This document shows, one piece after another, positions 41,901 to 49,900 of a stretch of DNA of 64,000 nt. Each line of letters opens with the position of its first letter. Position 1 is the stretch's first letter. Where the stretch lies: assembly GCF_014202505.1 (NCBI RefSeq), contig NZ_JACHGW010000009.1, positions 52,730 to 116,729 on the forward strand. The letters are read 5' to 3'. Position numbers and translations under genes: made by a program. The notes beneath the pieces are model-generated. The model saw only the letters and a program-made list of their open reading frames with translations. It was not told the origin of the DNA and did no database searches. The DNA comes from Armatimonas rosea. Lineage in GTDB: Bacteria; Armatimonadota; Armatimonadia; Armatimonadales; Armatimonadaceae.

Positions 41901-43399
41901 GCTTCCTCCCGATCACTCAACCCCTGGGTTTGCGCTGCACGGAACAGCCTCATGCAACGGATGGCGGGGTGAGGCACATTACCCTCACCTGCTGAGATGG
42001 CTCTGGGATCGGAAAAATAGATGCTTGTCATGTCAGAGATCGGACGCGCCTCGCCCGCTTTCACAAGAGTCAAGCGCATTCCCTGAGCGCTGGTCTCCAA
42101 CAGATAGATGGGGCGTCCGCCTGTATTATCCAGAGTAACCAACTGATCAGCGTTACAGCGCAGGAGGCAGGCGGTTGCGTCACCAGCAATGCCTTCAGCG
42201 CCAAACTCCGTCAGACGGCGTGGAATCGCGGCATTTTCCTGCGTAGGAAAAGGCAGGACAACGCTGCCAACTTTGCGCTGCAAGGCCTTTCCTCCGGTTC
42301 CGGTGGCGTCATAGAGTACTATGCGCCATAGCGGGGTCTGCTCCTTGCCACACCACGGACACGCTGTACCGTGTGGTAGGTAATCCGCGCCACACCCGAT
42401 GCAGCGCGCAAGGTTGTCCGCGGCAGCTAAGAGCGCGGCTTCCCATTGGCGTGGGGCCGGACGTAGAGCGCGTTGCTGAGTCAGTCCCTCCATGAACGCG
42501 CGGCGGAAGAGCTCTTTCAGAGTGGTCGTCAAGGTTAGTTCCGCCGGGAGTAGACGCGAGCAGCGATTGCTACTGTTGTCAGGATGTTCGACGTAAGGCA
42601 GTTCGCCGCGCAAGGCCGTCTCTTCTGCCTCTGGCACATTGTCTAGGACGGCATCCCCGAGGAGAGGATGCCCCAACCTCAGGAGTGTAAAAATCAAGGT
42701 TGCGAGGGAGTGGCAGTCAGTTAGGCTGTCGGGCAAACCGCTTCCGCGCAGCAACTCTGGTGCGATATATCGTTCAGTCCCGACAACTGTGGTTCGTGGA
42801 ACGTCGGATAGCGAGAGATTGTCCACATCGATCAGGCAGAGCGTGAGTAGCCGGGGGTTGCGGGCAACAAGAACGTTGGAATCCGACAAGTCACCGTAGG
42901 CGAGCCCGAGAGAGTGTAGAAAGTGAAAAGCGCGCGCTAGTCGCGCCCCGATAAGCAGTCGCCGACGCAGTCCCCCAGTGTCCTTCTGATACCACTGAGT
43001 GAACGAGCTATCCGGATCAGGGCGGAGTAGCCCGGTGAGTGGCCGGTGTCCACGGACGCGGGCCATTACATAGCCGGTGTGTGGAGGGGCCAGTACGGCG
43101 GTGGGGAGGAGGAGCGGCAGTTCGTCAGGTACAAGGCTTCGCAGTTCCCGCAGGCGTTCATAACGCCGCCGCCGCTCCCGTGCTTCCGCACCCGCTCGAT
43201 CACCTCCCCCACGGAGAATTTTGATGACGGAGTCTCCTGAAGCTTCGCGATATACGATCCCTTGTCCCCCGAATCCCATCACCTGGGTTAGTCTATAGAT
43301 TTTTCCGCCAGTATCGGTGACAGTGCCTAGGAGCTCCTCCTGTGGTACTGGCGAAGTGGACGCGTCCAGGGTAGCTGGAAATGTTGAAGGGGGTAACAA
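41897..43399 (-). CDS. Ser/Thr-kinase-like protein with C-terminal zinc ribbon
   Basis: 500 residues. The glycine-rich loop is MGFGGQGIVYREA at about 39, with the VAIK-like Lys in SVIKILRGG. The catalytic loop YGDLSDSNVLV at about 170 has the Asp and Asn, and DVDNLSL takes the DFG place. A zinc ribbon (CIGCGADYLP, then CPWCGKEQ) lies near 335-350, and a C-terminal domain of about 100 residues follows. A kinase with zinc ribbon next to a VWA protein is the arrangement of TerY-P-type systems. The usual PP2C phosphatase gene of those triads is not between them. It is 17 bases after the VWA gene. Confidence 0.7.
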   Translation of the reverse strand: MLPPSTFPATLDASTSPVPQEELLGTVTDTGGKIYRLTQVMGFGGQGIVYREASGDSVIKILRGGGDRAGAEARERRRRYERLRELRSLVPDELPLLLPTAVLAPPHTGYVMARVRGHRPLTGLLRPDPDSSFTQWYQKDTGGLRRRLLIGARLARAFHFLHSLGLAYGDLSDSNVLVARNPRLLTLCLIDVDNLSLSDVPRTTVVGTERYIAPELLRGSGLPDSLTDCHSLATLIFTLLRLGHPLLGDAVLDNVPEAEETALRGELPYVEHPDNSSNRCSRLLPAELTLTTTLKELFRRAFMEGLTQQRALRPAPRQWEAALLAAADNLARCIGCGADYLPHGTACPWCGKEQTPLWRIVLYDATGTGGKALQRKVGSVVLPFPTQENAAIPRRLTEFGAEGIAGDATACLLRCNADQLVTLDNTGGRPIYLLETSAQGMRLTLVKAGEARPISDMTSIYFSDPRAISAGEGNVPHPAIRCMRLFRAAQTQGLSDREEA

Positions 43400-43415
43400 T
43401 ACTATATCTCCCTTC

Positions 43416-44162
43416 CTACAGGACTAATCCATCATCGGTGAGTTTAGAGAGGTCCAGCAGTTCGGGCACGATGGCGTTCGGGTCACGGCCTTTGGTGCGC
43501 GACGCCACTGATAGTGTGACCCACTGCAAAAAGCGCAGAATCGCCCCTGCTTCACTTGCACGTGCCACAGGTACTCCCGGCTGGTTGATAAAGGCTTCCA
43601 GAAGGGCATATGTAGGATCCCCGCTGCCGCCGGCCTCTATACCTAGAGCGAGTCTCTGAGAACGTGCGGCACGCGTCGCAGTATGGAGTTGTTGGATAGG
43701 TTCCCACTTCAAGAACGTTTCGCGAAGTTCGTCCGCATTTGCCGTTGTTCGGCGGGCGATGCGAGACATTAATTCGTCTGGCAAGTCGGTGGGCTGACCG
43801 TCACTTATCAGAACGAGCGTCGGTGAAAACGCGCGGTTTGGGATGATATCCCTATCCTCCAGCAGGTCGTGTGCGATCGCTAGCGCGGCTCCCAGCGGGG
43901 TTTTGCCGCCCGCAGACAGTTCCGGAAGTTTTACCTGGCGCGCCGGGATCGGGGGTTGGAGGATATTCGGTTCACCGCCGAACGTGATGACCCCCAGATA
44001 TACTTCACCTCGGACATCATCCAGAGCCGCGAGCTCTGCTGCCATCGTCCTGAGCGCGTGGTTCATTGCTTCGATCTTCTCCCCCTTCATGCTACCGCTC
44101 GTGTCTGCTAGTACCAGTACAGGCAACGGTCGCGGAGTAGCAAGTTGAAAATCGAATGACAT
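43416..44162 (-). CDS. TerY-like VWA-domain protein
   Basis: About 248 residues from the ATG at 44162, eight bases after GGAG. The longer upstream frame (to 44249) begins with poor, unconserved sequence. The MIDAS motif is DTSGSM at about 18 and the ISDGQPTD segment is near 115, with GGKTPLG supplying the Thr. These are the metal-coordinating residues of VWA domains. VWA proteins of the TerY type are phosphorylated or bound by a kinase in defence and stress systems, and the kinase is the next gene. It is the first gene of the operon that runs to 31.7 kb. Confidence 0.75.
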   Translation of the reverse strand: MSFDFQLATPRPLPVLVLADTSGSMKGEKIEAMNHALRTMAAELAALDDVRGEVYLGVITFGGEPNILQPPIPARQVKLPELSAGGKTPLGAALAIAHDLLEDRDIIPNRAFSPTLVLISDGQPTDLPDELMSRIARRTTANADELRETFLKWEPIQQLHTATRAARSQRLALGIEAGGSGDPTYALLEAFINQPGVPVARASEAGAILRFLQWVTLSVASRTKGRDPNAIVPELLDLSKLTDDGLVL

Positions 44163-44301
44163 AGTGGTCTCCATTCTGGATGAAATCGAAGTCTCCTCTT
44201 TAGCGGAGGCTATCTTCATAGTATCGTTAAAAAATTTAGGACACGTCAAGCTGGTATCTATGGATCATGGTCACCTTCCGTTGGGTTTAGTGTGTTTTCA
44301 A

Positions 44302-44610
44302 TTACACTAAGTTCCTACTTATCCCAAATCGAGCGTTTAGCGCCTCGGTGATTACGGCGGTAAGGCTGGTGTCATTTCGCTTGGCCTCCGCGACCCAGTG
44401 CATTCTTAAGCGCTTAGGCACCCGGATCGAGAGGTTCACCATCTCCTCGACTACCTTACCAGGAGCCTCGTTCTGTAATCTGGTATTCTGGCTATCTGGC
44501 AAAGAGGCCACCTCTCCTACTTCTGGCTCCTGCTCGGCTACCTCCGACTCTCGCGCCTTCTGGATAATGTCGGCGTAGCGCGGTCGGTTTGTGTCGTTTG
44601 GCTTGTTCAT
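44302..44610 (-). CDS. Partition protein of ribbon-helix-helix type (ParG-like)
   Basis: About 102 residues from the ATG at 44610. A longer upstream frame overlaps the parA gene and is arginine-rich noise. It has a disordered N-terminus, then VNLSIRVPKRLRMHWVAEAKRNDTSLTAVITEALNARFG, a classic ribbon-helix-helix domain. It lies 22 bases behind parA in the same direction. ParF-ParG-type pairs (a small ParA and an RHH protein) are the closest analogy. It likely binds the octamer array at 45397-45475, both as centromere and as operator. Confidence 0.75.
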   Translation of the reverse strand: MNKPNDTNRPRYADIIQKARESEVAEQEPEVGEVASLPDSQNTRLQNEAPGKVVEEMVNLSIRVPKRLRMHWVAEAKRNDTSLTAVITEALNARFGISRNLV

Positions 44611-44632
44611 AGCTGTCCTATCCCTTCTCTTT

Positions 44633-45235
44633 CTATTCGCTCTCCAAGAGAGCGAGGATCTCTTTGCCGAGGCTCTCGAAGTCGCCCCAGGCCGCCTTCT
44701 GCCGTGGATCATCGAGCGTCTCCACTGTCGTGCCTGCCAGCGCAGACTTGGGGAAGCCCACGGTGCGACGGATCATGGCATCGAATACCTCGATCCCCGC
44801 CTGGCGCAGCTCCCCTTGCATGATCTCCCCCTCGCGGCTGGGGTGGGGCGGCACGATGGTCAGCAGCGCTCTGTACTTAGCACCAGGCAAGGCGCGACAG
44901 GTCTCCAGCATGGGCTGTAGGCTGAGCACGTCCGGAGCGGTGGGCAGGACGATCAGGTCACAGCCCTTGGCCAGCTCCTTGAGGTCATCGGAGTCAGGCC
45001 GTGCAGGTGTGTCTATCACGATGAAGTCAGCGCCTGCAACGGCTTTCATGGCCTGGCGCTGGTCCACGACCTCGAAGGGGAGCGAACCGCGCTCCGCCCA
45101 GGCGACGGACGTTCGGTTGGGATCACCGTCAACGAGGACGGTTTTGCCCTTCTTGCTGAAGAAGGCGGCAAGGTGTACGGCTACGGTGCTCTTTCCAACG
45201 CCTCCCTTGTAGCCTGTAATGGTAATGATCTTCAT
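44633..45235 (-). CDS. parA: Partition ATPase ParA
   Basis: 200 residues. The deviant Walker A of ParA/MinD is ITGYKGGVGKSTVAVHLAAFF at the N-terminus, with the signature Lys. The Walker B-like segment is FIVIDTPARPD, and TAPDVLSL lies later. The size matches the small type Ib ParA of low-copy plasmids (ParF-like, without N-terminal DNA-binding domain). It works with the RHH protein encoded directly downstream and a centromere array upstream of its own start. This strongly suggests a stably maintained low-copy plasmid. Confidence 0.85.
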   Translation of the reverse strand: MKIITITGYKGGVGKSTVAVHLAAFFSKKGKTVLVDGDPNRTSVAWAERGSLPFEVVDQRQAMKAVAGADFIVIDTPARPDSDDLKELAKGCDLIVLPTAPDVLSLQPMLETCRALPGAKYRALLTIVPPHPSREGEIMQGELRQAGIEVFDAMIRRTVGFPKSALAGTTVETLDDPRQKAAWGDFESLGKEILALLESE

Positions 45236-45396
45236 GCCTGCCTGTCTCTTCTCCTAAAGTGCCCGTTCTCGCTCCAGCCCCTTCTGTGGCGATTCTACGC
45301 GAGCTGCCGCCAAAAAGCTCCGGTTCTATCTGTCGCTTGCCGCGAGAGTGGAAGCGATGGGGTCGAGCTTCGCGGGGCCGTTTTGGTGCCTGTAGT

Positions 45397-45475
45397 ATAC
45401 CATATAGCCAGAATACCAGACTGGCATACCAGATTTACAGACCAGATAACCAGAAAGCCATACCAGAATACCAGG
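45397..45475. repeat. ATACCAGA octamer array: candidate parS centromere and operator
   Basis: Eight octamers of consensus ATACCAGA begin at 45397, 45405, 45413, 45426, 45439, 45447, 45460 and 45468. The starts are 8 or 13 bases apart (8, 8, 13, 13, 8, 13, 8). The first two, ATACCATA and TAGCCAGA, are the most divergent. The array lies about 160-240 bases upstream of the parA start, where plasmid partition systems of this type keep their centromere/operator. On the minus strand, TATACT (-10-like) overlaps the parA-proximal copy near 45394-45399. Confidence 0.75.
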
Positions 45476-45721
45476 TAAATCAGGGGCGATTCTCGCTCTT
45501 TTTCCTAAGACTGTCTGATTTATACCTCCCAGTCCTATCTCGATCAGCCGCCTTTTGGCCGTTTCTACCAACCTGTGGGTGGAGCGATTCCCTTTCCAGG
45601 AGGCATCGCCCCTAAAATCGCCTTCTGGGGGCTTCTAGGGGCAAAACGCTAAAATCGGGGCGTCGAGCGAGATTGGGAGCAATACCAGCCCGGCGACTCC
45701 CCTTGCGATTTGCTGTTTCTA

Positions 45722-45750
45722 GCTACCGATAACGTTCTCTTATCGGTAGC
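45722..45750. promoter_or_regulatory. Candidate dif/core site for the tyrosine recombinase
   Basis: GCTACCGATAA (45722-45732) and TTATCGGTAGC (45740-45750) are perfect 11-bp inverted arms around CGTTCTC, a 7-bp spacer. This is the size and inner motif (ATAA...TTAT) of Xer/tyrosine-recombinase core sites. It sits 39 bases before the start of the tyrosine recombinase gene. It could resolve plasmid multimers or be the crossover site of integration. A promoter-operator role is a weaker alternative. Confidence 0.6.
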
Positions 45751-45788
45751 CAGAAGGAAGCCGGGACAAGGGCGGTGAACTTACGTTT

Positions 45789-46874
45789 ATGGAGAATGAA
45801 AACGGCGAGAAAGTCGGCTTTGGCGCGGCGCGGGGCGAACTCGTGCCCGTCATCGAAACCTCTGGTGAGCTATCCGAAGTCGCCAAGCTGACGCAGGAGG
45901 CGCGGGATTACATTCAGGATGCGAAGGCTAAGAATACGATCCGAGCTTACACAAGCGACTGGAAAGACTTCACCGACTGGTGCAAGATCCACCGGAGAGA
46001 GTCGCTCCCGGCAGGCTCGGAGACCGTGGCACTCTACATCACGCACCTGGCGCGAGGGCTTAAGACAAGCACCATCCAGAGGAGGATCTCCAGCATCTCA
46101 CAGGCACACGCAGCGGCGGGGTATGACGACTCACCGACCAAGACCGCGCTGGTTCGGGCGACTTGGCAGGGAATCCGAAGAAGTAAGGGAGTCGCGGCCC
46201 AAGGTAAGGCACCCGTGCTAATGCCTGACCTACGGGCAATGGTCGAGCACCTCCCCAAGGAGGTGGCAAAGGGTAAGGGCGAAGAAGAAACGGTCGACGA
46301 GCCCAGAGAGGATGACGAGCAGCCGCGCGATAGGCTTATCGCTTGTCGGGATCGGGCGCTCCTGTTGCTGGGCTTTGCGGGGGCGATGCGCCGGAGTGAG
46401 TTAGTAGGCCTCGATGTCGCCGATGTGATCGAAACCGCTGATGGGCTGGTGGTGACAATACGACGCTCCAAGACCGATCAGGAGGGGCAAGGGCGCAAGA
46501 TCGGCATTCCCTACGGCTCTAAGCTGGCAACCTGCCCCGTGCGCGCTCTGAGAGCTTGGAGAGCAAGGGCGAAGATTACGGAGGGATCACTGTTTCGGCA
46601 GGTGAACCGTCATGGGAAGGTTCTGGAGGGGCGACTCGGCGATAGAACCGTGGCTCTGGTGGTGAAGCGTGCAGTGGCGGCGACAGGAGTAGACGCGGCA
46701 AGCTATGCGGGGCACTCGCTTCGGGCAGGCCTTGCGACGGCGGCGGCGATGGCGGGAGTCTCCGAGCGCGTGATCCAGGGGCAGACGGGCCATAAAAGCC
46801 TCCCCATCCTGCGGCGCTATATCCGGGAGGGTTCGCTCTTCCGAGAGAATGCCGCTGCCGAGGTGGGGCTGTAG
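45789..46874 (+). CDS. Tyrosine recombinase (XerC/D- or integrase-like)
   Basis: 361 residues. The core-binding domain is at 30-130 (TIRAYTSDWKDFTDWCKIHRR). The catalytic domain has R in AMRRSELVGL near 205, H-x-x-R in GHSLRAGLATAAAMAG near 310, G-H in GQTGHKS and the nucleophilic Tyr in LRRYIREGS near 345. All the expected active-site residues are visible. A short acidic and Lys-rich insertion around 155-185 is unusual. It is next to the partition module and to a perfect dif-like inverted repeat (45722-45750). Multimer resolution or integration of the element is its likely role. Confidence 0.8.
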   Translation: MENENGEKVGFGAARGELVPVIETSGELSEVAKLTQEARDYIQDAKAKNTIRAYTSDWKDFTDWCKIHRRESLPAGSETVALYITHLARGLKTSTIQRRISSISQAHAAAGYDDSPTKTALVRATWQGIRRSKGVAAQGKAPVLMPDLRAMVEHLPKEVAKGKGEEETVDEPREDDEQPRDRLIACRDRALLLLGFAGAMRRSELVGLDVADVIETADGLVVTIRRSKTDQEGQGRKIGIPYGSKLATCPVRALRAWRARAKITEGSLFRQVNRHGKVLEGRLGDRTVALVVKRAVAATGVDAASYAGHSLRAGLATAAAMAGVSERVIQGQTGHKSLPILRRYIREGSLFRENAAAEVGL

Positions 46875-46945
46875 AGTTGCAGAATGGCCGATACTCAAAT
46901 GATACAAGGTGAGCGCTCAATTAATGAGCGAGTCTTGTTCCTCTG

Positions 46946-49900
46946 TTACAATCTCTCCTTCAGGCGCTGGAGGCTGCCTTCTTCATCGCTGATCTCAAAG
47001 ACAAAAAGGGTGTAACCTTCAGCACGAAGAGCCCGCCGTTTAACCTCATCTTTTTCGGCGACCCATTTTTGGTGGTGAATACTACCATCGACGAGGACAT
47101 GAACACTTCCTACCTGAAAGTCAATCTCCGCAATCGGCGGGCCTTCTTCGGGAAGTGCATAGTGCGCACGCTTCGGCAGGGGGAGACCATTGTCTCGCAG
47201 AAGCTGAAGGAAACGCCGTTCGTTAGCTGCCCCGGAGCCGCTGATGTTATCTATAAGCTGTTGCCAGTTGTCTTTTCCAATAGGGTGCGGGGTCGCGTCT
47301 CGAAGCCAGAGTAGCAGGTCCTTCACCTCGTGGCGATTTAGTAACTTATGCTCACGCTGATTGAAAAAGTCTTGCAGGCACTCGTAGCAAGCCGTTGCGC
47401 AATCCGTTCTTTCATCTTGACCATCAGATCCAAAATGAAGCGCATCCATGGTCTGCGTAACGACCTCACGCCAGGTTTGGATTTCCAGCGCCCGAGCAAG
47501 AGCCCCTGCAGAGCCCGCTGTCGCCTCATAAAAGAGACTTTGGATCGTCGCTGGATCAGAGGTTGGCAGATCAAAGGCCCGAATCTCGCTGGGCCCCTGG
47601 CGAAGGGCAAGCGAGAGCCCTACTGTCAGCGCGGTTCGCAAGGTCACTCGTATCAGCTCAGCCTTGTCTTTGTCAACATTGGTCACCGTTAGCCGAAGGG
47701 CATCATGACTGCCACTGGAATAGAGCGCACGATACTTGTTATCGCCCTCGGGAGCATCCGCCGGACGGAGCTTCCAGTCACCTTCATCAATGGAAAACCC
47801 AGGGCGATAGAGTAAATCAGGTTTCACTTGCTGGCTCGATGCTCCATCGGAAGTTGCAAACTTGCTTCGGTAGTTAATTGAAGTCACAGTGGCACTGGGG
47901 AAAAACTCCAGAAGCACATTTATCGAACCGTTTGTGAAACTCCAAGCGCTCTTCGCAGGAGGCAGTTCTGCAAACTCCTCCATTACGAAGCTCTTGCTTT
48001 CACGGATTTCTTCCCAACGAGATATTCGATTCTCTGTTTTGACACGGACGCTGGGCATCCGCATTGCTTGAATTGGAGCAGCATCGAGTGCCTTACCGCA
48101 CTCACACGTAGCTAAAGTGTTTTGCGTGATCTCGCGGATGCGTCCACACGACCCACAACGCTTAAAGGCACGAAGATCTTCTTTACCAACGACAGCGCTG
48201 TTCACAACCCATCGGCGCTTACCTGCATAGCAGAGGGCACGAGGTCCAAACTCGCGGAGAGCTCGCTGTGGCTCACGCACAAAATCATCATCAGGATTGG
48301 GGAATTGGATGGTGATGTACTCTCCACCAAACGCGTATCCAGGAAGAAATCCACGTGTGGAAAGCCACTGATCCATCGCGTAGGGAGAGCGGCCACTACT
48401 AGATCGCTGCTTCTTACTTAGACGTGGACCACGCCCCCCAGTATGAATATCGGTGCGGCGCTGCATCAATGCGGTCATGAGCTCCTGGTCGTACTTAACC
48501 GCAGTTCGCATCATGGCACTAATTTCCAGGTTTACACTCACATGCTCGTCGGCAAGCGCGTTCAAGTGACTCTCGAATGCCGCCCAGAAATCGTTCTGCC
48601 AGTCCGTAAAGCGCTCTCGAATCGGAGTCGTGTCGAGAGTCGTATCTGTAAGGAAAAGGCTCTCAATGGCTTGTCTGATCAGTTCAGATCTGTCTGTAAG
48701 AACACCTTGGAACTCTTGTCGAACGGAGACGCGTGGTATCAGACGCTCCTGTTCGTTCTGAGTGGGCTCAAAGTAATGAGAGTTTTCCTCCAAAACACTC
48801 AGCTCAGCCACCTCAGCAACGAGAGAGTGTAGGTGCGAGCGTAGCAACCCTTCATTGGCAAGATCGAAACGAGGAACGAGTATCTGCCCTGCAATCATCT
48901 GATCAGGATGCTTGTAGAAGTGACGGTCATGCGTAGATTCACCTGTTGTTGCACAGAACGTGAGCACGACTGCCCCCTGGCCACGACGCCCTGCCCGCCC
49001 CGCCCTCTGTACGTAGTTTGCTGGGTTTGGCGGAACGTTTCTTAGAATGACACTCCCAAGTTCACCAATATCAATACCAAGTTCCATCGTGGGTGTACAG
49101 GAGAGAACATTTAGCTTTTCGTTGGAAGAAGCGAAGTGTTTTTCTCGTTCGATCCGATCGGTATCACTAACCTGTTGACTATGATCTTCGGCTTCAAGAT
49201 ACGGAAGAGTAGCTGCCGCCCGGTAAAGGTCTCTGTAGTATCGCTGCTGTTCGGCGTAAACACTCAAGGGCTCCAGAGAAACACGACAGCGGGCATTCAT
49301 ACAGCCTTGATTTTTGCGCCACCAGAAGATACGGCCACACTTGGGACAGCGCTTCGCCTTCTGGGTCTCAGTGCTACGAATCCGCAAGTGAAGCTCGTTG
49401 AGGGCAAGTCCCTTCACACTTGTCTTTCCCATGCCATATCGGCTGCTAACAAGATAGTTATCCTGCTCGAGAGTTCGAATGGCAGTTGCGAGATATTCAC
49501 CGGAGCCAAACGTACGCTCCATCCATTGGTAAAGCAGACTACGCTCACCGACCGAGATCGGATAAACATCGTCGCTTTCGGTTCGCTCCATAACCAGAGC
49601 TGCTGGCGGCGAATAGGTCCGGGGAATGAGAAACGGCTCTGGCTCATTGTCATCGGAGCCCAAGTTTTTAAACCGGCCCCAGAATGCCCCCGCATCTTTC
49701 CAAGCATCGAAGGCATAGGCTTTGTTGCGGCGAAGTTCTTCAAGAACGCCTAGGAGTAAATCATAAACTTCGTCAACAGACAGAGGAGAAAATGCACTCG
49801 CGGAACTCTTGGCCAGATCTGCCAGGCCATCGTAATCCACTCGCAGTAGCCCCACTTCCTCCAGGTTGACATCGGAGTACCAGCGACTCACGGCGAGATC

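Noticed and set aside
44163..44249. Longer start for the VWA protein
   Set aside because: The extra segment has no similarity to VWA proteins. The ATG at 44162 has GGAG at the right distance.
44611..44712. Longer start for the RHH partition protein
   Set aside because: The extra residues are arginine-rich and overlap parA in another frame. The ATG at 44610 directly precedes the protein-like sequence.
45397..45475. The repeat array as a CRISPR array
   Set aside because: Repeat units are only 8 bp with 0-5 bp between them and no spacers of CRISPR length. No cas gene occurs in the window.
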